Of a DNA stretch of 13,645 nt, positions 6,623 to 12,763 are shown in pieces. The translations under genes were made by a program, and so were the position numbers. The notes below the pieces were generated by a model that saw nothing but the letters and a program-made list of their open reading frames with translations, made no database searches and was not told the DNA's origin. The stretch's first letter is position 1, and each line of letters starts with the position of its first letter. This DNA is from Chloroflexota bacterium (GTDB lineage: Bacteria; Chloroflexota; Ktedonobacteria; Ktedonobacterales; Ktedonobacteraceae): assembly GCA_902810755.1 (NCBI GenBank), contig CADDYT010000162.1, positions 1 to 13,645 of the forward strand, given 5' to 3'.

Positions 6623-7093
6623 ATGAGTCGTGTTACCGCGCAAAGCGAACGAGTAATCGAGGCCCCACCGCAGGAGGTCTACGCAGCCCTGATCGATTAT
6701 CAAAACACACGTCCGGCCATGTTGACGCCCAATTTCCTCGACTATACAGTCGAGAAAGGGGGAGTTGGCGAGGGAACAGAGATCAGCTATCGCCTGCAGG
6801 CGGGAGGACGGGAACGCCCGTATCGCATGCAGGTCACAGAGACCGTTAAAGGCCAGACAGTGACAGAAAAGGATCTCAATTCGTCGCTCTCCACTACCTG
6901 GACGCTCACGCCCATGCAGGGTGGTCGAGCAACAAAGGTGCAGGTTACCACTTCCTGGGAGGGAGCTAGCGGCGTTGGAGGCTTCTTCGAGCGCACCTTT
7001 GCCCCCATGGGCCTGCGCCGCATCTATGATCAGATGCTCTCGCAGCTTGCTCAGACAGTCCAGAACGAGCAGGGGAGTACAAAGAGGTCGTAG
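6623..7093 (+). CDS. SRPBCC (START/polyketide-cyclase-like) family protein
   Basis: The 156-residue product has the length and pattern of the SRPBCC superfamily, helix-grip proteins that bind hydrophobic ligands in a central cavity. The opening VTAQSERVIEAPPQEVYAAL is the typical first strand plus helix of the 'polyketide cyclase/dehydrase' group. Alternating strands follow (GTEISYRLQAGG, YRMQVTETV, TTWTLTPMQGG, TKVQVTTSWE), and a long C-terminal helix runs from LRRIYDQMLSQLAQTV. There is no signal peptide, so it is cytoplasmic. The ATG has AGAGAGG 10 nt upstream. It stands alone, about 250 nt after the MMPL gene and about 150 nt before the monooxygenase gene, both on the same strand. SRPBCC proteins are too diverse to infer a ligand; many small ones are of unknown function. 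Confidence 0.8.
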   Translation: MSRVTAQSERVIEAPPQEVYAALIDYQNTRPAMLTPNFLDYTVEKGGVGEGTEISYRLQAGGRERPYRMQVTETVKGQTVTEKDLNSSLSTTWTLTPMQGGRATKVQVTTSWEGASGVGGFFERTFAPMGLRRIYDQMLSQLAQTVQNEQGSTKRS

Positions 7094-7101
7094 CATCGAA
7101 T

Positions 7102-7170
7102 CCATTATGCGCCTGCCGTCTTTCGTGACCGCACCTTTCGCGACCACAAAAGAGAGCAGGTGCATAATGG
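7102..7170. repeat. Long imperfect inverted repeat (hairpin) between SRPBCC and monooxygenase genes
   Basis: CCATTATGCGCCTGC (7102-7116) pairs with GCAGGTGCATAATGG (7156-7170): 14 of 15 exact pairs plus one G-U wobble. After a 2-nt interruption the stem continues with TCTTTCGTG (7119-7127) against CACAAAAGA (7145-7153), 8 of 9, leaving a 17-nt loop. It starts 8 nt after the SRPBCC stop and ends 14 nt before the TGATATACT promoter element. It could be a terminator for the SRPBCC gene (no T-run), a regulatory structure, or a small mobile inverted-repeat relic; no target duplication was seen. Confidence 0.7.
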
Positions 7171-7184
7171 CCTTTCATATGATG

Positions 7185-7193
7185 TGATATACT
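7185..7193 (+). promoter_or_regulatory. Extended -10 promoter element for the monooxygenase gene
   Basis: TGA followed by TATACT is an extended -10; the -35 position (7165-7170, TAATGG) is poor and lies in the right arm of the long inverted repeat. The start would be near 7200, giving a leader of about 47 nt that contains the AAAGGAGAG ribosome site. Confidence 0.5.
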
Positions 7194-7246
7194 CTCTATC
7201 AAAACCGCTTTGATCAGCCAGCCATCATGACGGTAAAGGAGAGTCC

Positions 7247-8818
7247 ATGACCCAGGTTTCTACAAACAATAGTGAGGTTTCTGACAGGAAGAGCAATAAG
7301 GAGATACATTCCGCAGATGCGCAGTATACCCCTTTGTCAGAAGAGGTACAGCAGGAGGAGCAGCGTGTTCGTCACTTCCGGGTGGCTATTCTGGGAACGG
7401 GCTTTTCTGGCCTGGGCATGGCAATCCGGCTCAAACAGCAGGGTGAAAAGGACTTCGTGGTGCTGGAACGAGCTGCCGATGTCGGTGGAACCTGGCGCGA
7501 CAATACCTACCCTGGCTGCGCCTGTGATATCCCCTCGGTGCTATACTCGTTCTCCTTTGCTCCCAACCCGTACTGGAGTCACCTGTACCCACCGCAGCGC
7601 GAGATCTGGGATTACCTGCGCAACTGCGCGCAGCGTTTCGGCATTCTCCCTCATATCCGCTGGAACAGCGAACTGCAGGAGGCGGTATGGAACGAGCAAG
7701 AGCGATGCTGGCGCCTTACCACTGCCAGCGGCCAGCTCACTGCCGACTTTCTGATACTCGGCAACGGGCCGCTAAGCGAGCCATCCTTACCGTCTATTCC
7801 TGGCATTGAGCAATTTGAAGGAACTCTTTTCCACTCGGCGCAGTGGAGGCATGACTACGACCTGACGGGCAAGCGTGTGGCCGTCATCGGCACAGGAGCT
7901 TCGGCCATCCAGTTCGTCCCGCAGATTCAGCCGCAGGTCAGCCATCTTTCCCTGTTCTTGCGCACGCCGCCCTGGATCGTTCCCCGGTTGGACCGCCCCA
8001 TCTCTGCCCGGCAACAAAAACTGTATCGTCTTTTCCCTTTCATGCAATGGCTGCCGCGTGCCAGAATCTACCTGCGGCAGGAACTACTGGCCCTCGGCTT
8101 TCTCCATCGTCCGCAAGTGATGGAGCGAGGCATGCAGGCTGCTCGCCAGCACCTGGAGCGGCAGGTTCCCGACCCGGAGCTACGCGCAAAACTCACGCCC
8201 CACTATGCTATGGGCTGCAAGCGTATCCTTGTCTCCGACGACTTCTACCCGGCGCTCTCACAGCCCAACGTCGAGGTCATTAGCGACCGCATTCGTGAGA
8301 TACGGGCCAATAGTATTGTGACCGAGGATGGCAGAGAACACGAAGTTGATACCATCATCTGTGGCACCGGCTTCCATGTCACCGATGCGCCCTTGCCCCG
8401 CCACATCTTCGGCGTCGGCGGCCAATCGCTGGCGGAACGCTGGCGCGAAGGGATCAGCGCCTACCTGGGGACGACCGTTTCCGGCTTTCCCAACCTCTTC
8501 CTGCTCATCGGCCCGTACACCGGGCTTGGCCACAACTCGATGGTCTATATGATTGAGTCGCAACTCAACTATATTCTGGATGCCCTGCGCATCGTGAAGC
8601 GACGCAAGGCGCGAACCCTCGAGGTGCGAGCCGAGACTCAGGAAGCGTTCGACGCGGAGATGCAGCAACGTATGAAAAACACCGTCTGGGTGTCCGGCTG
8701 CACCAGCTGGTACCTCGACGCTCGCGGCCAGAACCGGACGCTCTGGCCCGGCTTTACCTTCGAGTTCCGCCGCAGAACGCGCCACTTTGACCCACAGCAC
8801 TACGTTTTCAGACCGTAG
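7247..8818 (+). CDS. Flavin-containing monooxygenase, Baeyer-Villiger/CzcO type
   Basis: The 523-residue product has the two-dinucleotide-fold layout of class B flavoprotein monooxygenases (COG2072), which use FAD, NADPH and O2 to oxidise ketones to esters or to oxygenate N or S atoms. The FAD site is VAILGTGFSGLG (residues 47-58). The next motif, GGTWRDNTYPGCACD (80-94), matches the family's GGxWxxxxYPGxxxD. The Baeyer-Villiger-type fingerprint is FEGTLFHSAQWRHD (190-203), with Arg after the Trp where classical enzymes have Pro or Asp. The NADPH site is VAVIGTGASA (211-220), and a late CGTGFHVTD closes the FAD domain. Residues 1-43 form a polar N-terminal extension of low complexity. The ATG has AAGGAGAG close upstream. 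It ends 14 bases before the convergent propeller gene. The class is firm; whether the substrate is a ketone, aldehyde or heteroatom compound cannot be read from the sequence. Confidence 0.9.
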   Translation: MTQVSTNNSEVSDRKSNKEIHSADAQYTPLSEEVQQEEQRVRHFRVAILGTGFSGLGMAIRLKQQGEKDFVVLERAADVGGTWRDNTYPGCACDIPSVLYSFSFAPNPYWSHLYPPQREIWDYLRNCAQRFGILPHIRWNSELQEAVWNEQERCWRLTTASGQLTADFLILGNGPLSEPSLPSIPGIEQFEGTLFHSAQWRHDYDLTGKRVAVIGTGASAIQFVPQIQPQVSHLSLFLRTPPWIVPRLDRPISARQQKLYRLFPFMQWLPRARIYLRQELLALGFLHRPQVMERGMQAARQHLERQVPDPELRAKLTPHYAMGCKRILVSDDFYPALSQPNVEVISDRIREIRANSIVTEDGREHEVDTIICGTGFHVTDAPLPRHIFGVGGQSLAERWREGISAYLGTTVSGFPNLFLLIGPYTGLGHNSMVYMIESQLNYILDALRIVKRRKARTLEVRAETQEAFDAEMQQRMKNTVWVSGCTSWYLDARGQNRTLWPGFTFEFRRRTRHFDPQHYVFRP

Positions 8819-8832
8819 GGCAGCAGAGAACA

Positions 8833-10299
8833 TTACCTGTCGCAGGGCAGCGTATATTGCTTATGCCATTGCTGCATGCCGGTTGGGCCTTGCAGGGCGA
8901 ACAAATGAACCGTGTTCTGGCACTGGTAGAGCGAGAATGCTGATATGGCGCTGATGACGAAATGGGGAGGCGGCGGCACGTTACTGATATGGACGGCATA
9001 GCTATAAAAGAGGGTTGATCCATCGACTACCGCCTTTGTGTCAGGGAGAGCTGGCAACAAAATGGTCCACAGTTTATGCCCGTTGCTGCTTTGCAACGCC
9101 ACAAGATCGTTGTACATCTGGATGTAGGTAATGCCATCAGTGGATGTCAGGATTTGCGAGTCCATGTTCTGACCGGGGGCTGGCGCGAATTGATCCTGGA
9201 AATGCCAGCTTTGCCGACCGTCACTGCCACGAAAAGCATACAGCTGGTTATTCACCATCCAGTAAAGAGAACTACCCGTGAAGGAGAGGAGATTGACAGC
9301 GCCTTGAGTATTTTGTTGCGGATATATGTCGGGATACCTCTGTCGCAAATTGAGATACCAGAGAACTTTCCCATCCTGGACGCAAATCGCACGAACCTCG
9401 CTACCAGCTCCATTCTGGTCGTCAGAGATGTATAGCATACCAGCCTGCATTCCCAGATACTTATACAGGTATGGATAGGGAGCGCCATCTGGCCCAATAG
9501 TCCAGCGTACCCGGCCATCGCTGATACGCAATGCCCGGATTTTCTCGCCTACGGTATAGACATTTACGTTATCTGCGACAATAGTATACTGCCCCCCGGT
9601 ATCTTCCGGGTGAACCCAGCGCGTCCTGCCATCGCTGATAGAAAGAGCCTCAATACCCTGAATTCCGAGAATGTAGACGGAGTCATTGCTAACAGTATAG
9701 AAAAAGCCATTGCTCTGCGGCACGATGTAATGCCAGAGCATGGCCCCGCTCCGCTCAGAAAAGGCGTACAGAACTGAGGGTCCTGTGCCGCCCTCTTCTG
9801 CCGAAGCAAAAAAGAGGATACCATTCTGTAGTTGTGTGGTGAATGAAAGTGGGGAGGGATCAAAGGTATAGTGCCAGAGAGCAGTATTATCGCTCTGGCG
9901 GAGGGCGGTAAGCGTGCTGGCTTGAAGCGTATCCTGGCGATAGGTAAAGTACAGAGATTGGTCTGCGCCGAGTACATTCTGGTCGTTGCCAGTGATGGTT
10001 TGCAACGCGCCGGTATGTGTGTTGAAAAGATAGCTATGGTCGTCGGACACCATCTGGATCACACTGGCATACAACATGTCGTTATATACCGCGAGTCGAA
10101 CCGGCTCCCGACTGGTTACCAGCGGCGCAGATGATGGAGGTAAATATCGATTGAGCGCACCATTAGAGAGGAAAGCAAGCGTCAGGAGTTCGGCTTCCCG
10201 GCAACCGGGAAGCAGCAAAACAATCAATTCAAACAGAACGAGGCTGATAATCCCTGTTGTTAGACATCCTTTTATAGACGGTTGCTTCGCGCAGTTCAT
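8833..10299 (-). CDS. Membrane-anchored PQQ-like beta-propeller protein
   Basis: The 488-residue product begins with a short basic segment and a hydrophobic stretch (LTTGIISLVLFELIVLLL, about 13-30) ending in PGC at Cys33, so it is either a lipoprotein with an imperfect lipobox or a signal-anchored protein facing outward. The rest is a repeated propeller motif with a Trp per blade: W142, W189, W228, W266, W314, W365, W411 and W478. Typical units are ISDGRTRWVH, ISDGRVRWTI, QDGKVLWYL and SDGRQSWHF. Eight such units suggest an eight-blade propeller of the PQQ-repeat type (as in PQQ dehydrogenases and BamB). The motif alone does not imply PQQ binding, and no catalytic Asp or heme site was recognised. 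Cys460 and Cys486 could form a disulfide. The ATG has AAAGGAG 7 nt upstream. It is monocistronic by position. A scaffolding or ligand-sensing role is a guess. Confidence 0.85.
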   Translation of the reverse strand: MNCAKQPSIKGCLTTGIISLVLFELIVLLLPGCREAELLTLAFLSNGALNRYLPPSSAPLVTSREPVRLAVYNDMLYASVIQMVSDDHSYLFNTHTGALQTITGNDQNVLGADQSLYFTYRQDTLQASTLTALRQSDNTALWHYTFDPSPLSFTTQLQNGILFFASAEEGGTGPSVLYAFSERSGAMLWHYIVPQSNGFFYTVSNDSVYILGIQGIEALSISDGRTRWVHPEDTGGQYTIVADNVNVYTVGEKIRALRISDGRVRWTIGPDGAPYPYLYKYLGMQAGMLYISDDQNGAGSEVRAICVQDGKVLWYLNLRQRYPDIYPQQNTQGAVNLLSFTGSSLYWMVNNQLYAFRGSDGRQSWHFQDQFAPAPGQNMDSQILTSTDGITYIQMYNDLVALQSSNGHKLWTILLPALPDTKAVVDGSTLFYSYAVHISNVPPPPHFVISAISAFSLYQCQNTVHLFALQGPTGMQQWHKQYTLPCDR

Positions 10300-10333
10300 A
10301 AAATACTCCTTTCACACAAACAGGAAGACAAGC

Positions 10334-10345
10334 CTGCTACAGCAG
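10334..10345. promoter_or_regulatory. Palindrome CTGCT-AC-AGCAG at the predicted transcript start
   Basis: Perfect 5-bp arms with a 2-nt centre lie directly downstream of the propeller gene's -10 and cover the expected +1 near 10339. The position suits an operator, but the arms are short enough to be chance. Confidence 0.25.
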
Positions 10346-10374
10346 AGTATACGGGAGGGTGAGAAGCGGGTGAA
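10346..10374 (-). promoter_or_regulatory. Sigma-A-like promoter of the propeller gene
   Basis: On the minus strand TTCACC (10374-10369, 4 of 6 to TTGACA) and TATACT (10351-10346, 5 of 6 to TATAAT) are separated by exactly 17 nt. The leader to ATG 10299 would be about 40 nt and includes the AAAGGAG site. Confidence 0.55.
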
Positions 10375-10414
10375 GTGTCATATGACCTATATATGGTGTA
10401 ACAGGCTGTTTCTC

Positions 10415-10423
10415 TGCTATGAT
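10415..10423 (+). promoter_or_regulatory. Extended -10 promoter element for the small membrane protein gene
   Basis: TGC followed by TATGAT is an extended -10 on the plus strand with no strong -35. Transcription would start near 10430, about 60 nt before the ATG at 10490. It is divergent from, and about 65 bp away from, the propeller promoter, so the two genes may share regulation. Confidence 0.45.
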
Positions 10424-10489
10424 ATAGCTGACAGGATAGAAAACAAGTTGTGAGTATCTCAATCGACATGGAAAGGATAAGAGAATTTC

Positions 10490-10627
10490 ATGACATTCCT
10501 CATATATCTGCTTATCTGCTGCGCCATCACCGTTGGCCTGGTCTACTATGGCATTCGCTGGCAGCGCCAGACGCAGCAGGCGTTTTCTCACGAGGAAATG
10601 GATTACGAAGAACCTGCAAAGCGGTGA
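10490..10627 (+). CDS. 45-residue single-pass membrane protein
   Basis: An ATG at 10490, with AAGGA 12 nt upstream and an extended -10 about 65 nt upstream, opens 45 codons ending in TGA 10625-10627. The N-terminus is a clear membrane helix (FLIYLLICCAITVGLVYYGI, residues 3-22). It is followed by a basic boundary (RWQRQ) and a polar, acidic tail (HEEMDYEEPAKR). By the positive-inside rule the tail would be cytoplasmic. No family is recognised. The last 25 nt overlap the end of modC on the opposite strand, so both genes use both strands there. It is short, but promoter, ribosome site and membrane-protein composition agree, which makes a chance frame unlikely. Small proteins of this type are often regulators or partners of membrane complexes; that role is not shown here. 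Confidence 0.6.
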   Translation: MTFLIYLLICCAITVGLVYYGIRWQRQTQQAFSHEEMDYEEPAKR

Positions 10628-11907
10628 ATGGCTTCAGGTCCTATTTCGAGCAGGAGACATTCACCCGGCATTGCCTCAATTTCGCGCCAGCGCAATCTGC
10701 TGATATACAATTCCAGCACGCTGTGTATCATGTCTTGTTCTTCGCCTGCCTGTTTTCCCCGGCAAGGGCGCACCAGCAAACGGACGGAGGCGCCGTGCGC
10801 TTGCGCCTCAAGCAGTTCGGCTACCCACCGCACTGTGCCGTGTGCGCTCCAGAGTGGGGGTATGGTATTGCCTGATAGACGCTGTACTGGCACTTCATCA
10901 TTGCGAATGCAGCCCGAAATCAGCGTTCGGGGTGATGAGGCCAACCGGGATACGTCGCCCGGCAGAGGGAGCCAGTAGCGATCATCACCGGTTTCCTGCG
11001 CAACGGCAAGCTGCGTCTGTATCTCTGACTGTAACCAGTCAACACGCAGCGCGCGCGCCGGGCTGTACTCTTCGCGGGTGGGCGTAGCCAGATAGCCGCC
11101 AAAGATATTTTGCTGGCCAACCAGACGGGCCACATCTGGCGTTGCAGGCGTAAAAAAAATGTCCTGCACGCTCCCTACCTGTGCAACGCGCCCGTGCTGA
11201 AGGGCGACGATTGTATCCGCCAGTTGTTGAGCCTCATCATGGTCGTGGGTGACAAGGACGATAGGAATACTGAAACGGCGCTGGAAGCGTTTGAGCGAAT
11301 CGCGCAAACGCTGGCGCACGGCAATATCGAGCGCGTTAAACGGCTCGTCGAGCAGGAGCAGACGCGGTTGGGCCGCCAGCGCGCGGGCCAGGGCCACCCG
11401 CTGCTGCTGTCCGCCGGAAAGCGTGGCCGGATACTGCCGCTCCAGCCCCTTCAGTTCCAGCGCGGCCAGCAATTCGTCTACGCGAGCATGTTGTGCCTGC
11501 CGCTCCTCTCGCCCCTTATGCCAGCCTATACGGGCAGGCTGTTTCGGCAGGGCAAAGCTGATGTTCTGCGCAACGGTGAGGTGCGGGAACAGCGCATAGT
11601 GCTGGGGAACATAGCCAACATGCCGTTCCTGCGCAGGGAGATCAATGCCTGCCGCGCTGTCAAAAAGGACATGTTCGCCGATCGCTACATATCCCTGCCT
11701 GGGATGCAGCAGACCGGCCATGCTACGCAGCGTCAGGCTCTTGCCCGCGCCGGAAAATCCGAAGAGGACGGTCAGGCCAGCAGGCACCTGAAAATCAATA
11801 TCAAGCCGAAAATTCCCGAATTGCTGCTTGAGACGAACAGTGAGCAGTGCCTCTTTTCCGACGACCTTCACCCTGTCTGTCATACGGTGGTGTTTGCTCC
11901 TTTCCAT
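10603..11907 (-). CDS. modC: Molybdate/tungstate-type ABC transporter ATP-binding protein
   Basis: This 434-residue ATPase would power the importer made with the two genes upstream. All ABC motifs are present: Walker A GFSGAGKS (50-57), Q-loop Gln102 in YVPQHYALFP, signature LSGGQQQR (163-170), Walker B LLLLDEP (183-189) and the switch His221 in LVTHDHDE. The GFSGAGKSLTL form of Walker A is typical of the ModC/CysA group. After the nucleotide domain (about 20-250) comes a C-terminal part of about 180 residues with TOBE-like strands (LISGCIRNDEV, GASVRLLVRPC). That makes the protein longer than usual ModC proteins of about 350-380. The called ATG at 11907 is 22 nt after the modB stop; an ATG at 11883 (MTDRVK) has GAAAGGAG 13 nt upstream and is a real alternative. 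Its 3' end overlaps convergently the small membrane protein gene. Sulfate or another oxyanion is possible. Confidence 0.85.
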   Translation of the reverse strand: MERSKHHRMTDRVKVVGKEALLTVRLKQQFGNFRLDIDFQVPAGLTVLFGFSGAGKSLTLRSMAGLLHPRQGYVAIGEHVLFDSAAGIDLPAQERHVGYVPQHYALFPHLTVAQNISFALPKQPARIGWHKGREERQAQHARVDELLAALELKGLERQYPATLSGGQQQRVALARALAAQPRLLLLDEPFNALDIAVRQRLRDSLKRFQRRFSIPIVLVTHDHDEAQQLADTIVALQHGRVAQVGSVQDIFFTPATPDVARLVGQQNIFGGYLATPTREEYSPARALRVDWLQSEIQTQLAVAQETGDDRYWLPLPGDVSRLASSPRTLISGCIRNDEVPVQRLSGNTIPPLWSAHGTVRWVAELLEAQAHGASVRLLVRPCRGKQAGEEQDMIHSVLELYISRLRWREIEAMPGECLLLEIGPEAIHRFAGSS

Positions 11908-11929
11908 TCATCTCGTCTCACCCTGTCCC

Positions 11930-12742
11930 TCACTGTGCTTCCCGTTGGCGGCCCATATGCTGGAACCAGAGAACCAGCCCCACACCGATAAAGCTTACCG
12001 CCAGCGTCAATAACACAAGCGGTAGCGCGGCATTCACTCCTGTACCGCTCAGCTGGACATAGAGGTAGACCGGAAGCGTGTACGGGTGGTAAGCCATAAC
12101 CACCGTCGCGCCGAACTCGCCCAGCGCGCGCAGCCAGCCCAGCAGCAGACCGGCAATGATGCCTGCTCGCGCCACCGGCAAATTAATCTGCCAGAAGATT
12201 GTCAGGCTCCCTTTGCCCAGTGTAGCCGCCACCTGCTCCAGCGCCGGGTCTACCGCCTCAAAGGCGGAGCGCGCTGCGATAATCACGAATGGCGAGGCCA
12301 CAAAAATCTGCGCTAAAACGACGCCTGCAAACGAGGAATCCAGTTCCAGGCCCGCGCTGGCGAAAGGCGTGCCGATCAGCCCGTAGGGGCCATAGAGCAG
12401 CAGCAGGAGAATGCCGCTCACAACCGGCGGAAAGACGAGCGGCAGGTAGACCAGCAGCGTGAACAGGCCGCGAGCGGGAAATTCTTTTCTCGCCAGCAGA
12501 TAGCCAAGCGGAACGCCGAACAGCGCAATTACTACAGTAGCCAGGGTAGCAGAGAGCAGCGAGGTGATGAGCGCCCCTATCGCCTCTGGATCCGCCAGTT
12601 GCTCCGGCACGGCGTGCCATGGCAGCGTGAAAAAGAGATAGACTACCGGAATGACCAGGTAGAGCATGAGCAATAGAGCTGGCGCAGCCAGAGAACCACT
12701 CACGCTCCTATAACGACGTTTTGTCACATATATCACACCCAC
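11930..12742 (-). CDS. modB: Molybdate/tungstate-type ABC transporter permease
   Basis: The 270-residue product is the membrane channel subunit of the importer. It has about six membrane helices, among them LAAPALLLMLYLVIPVVYLF (18-37), LITSLLSATLATVVIALFG (58-76) and VVLAQIFVASPFVIIAA (141-157), and a last one ending in FIGVGLVLWF (251-260). The coupling loop carries the EAA motif EQVAATLGKGSLTIFWQINL (169-188), which docks on the ATPase. RALGEFGATVVMAY (205-218) is a hallmark of ModB/CysT-type permeases. The start is a GTG at 12742, 21 nt after the binding-protein stop, with AGGA just upstream; GTG codons at 12736 and 12727 are alternatives. The tight spacing shows an operon with the flanking genes. 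Confidence 0.88.
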   Translation of the reverse strand: MGVIYVTKRRYRSVSGSLAAPALLLMLYLVIPVVYLFFTLPWHAVPEQLADPEAIGALITSLLSATLATVVIALFGVPLGYLLARKEFPARGLFTLLVYLPLVFPPVVSGILLLLLYGPYGLIGTPFASAGLELDSSFAGVVLAQIFVASPFVIIAARSAFEAVDPALEQVAATLGKGSLTIFWQINLPVARAGIIAGLLLGWLRALGEFGATVVMAYHPYTLPVYLYVQLSGTGVNAALPLVLLTLAVSFIGVGLVLWFQHMGRQREAQ

Positions 12743-12763
12743 CGTTCCTGCTACCTCTTGCTC

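Noticed and set aside
6593..7165. Minus-strand open frame of 190 codons over the SRPBCC gene
   Set aside because: It is antisense to a well-formed SRPBCC protein and crosses the long inverted repeat.
10450..10875. Plus-strand frame of 141 codons across the modC end
   Set aside because: The 45-codon frame at 10490 has the better start and a true membrane helix; the longer frame runs antisense into modC.
11110..11991. Long plus-strand open frame (293 codons) opposite modC
   Set aside because: It lies wholly antisense to modC, which has every ABC motif; the peptide is low in recognisable structure and results from codon bias.
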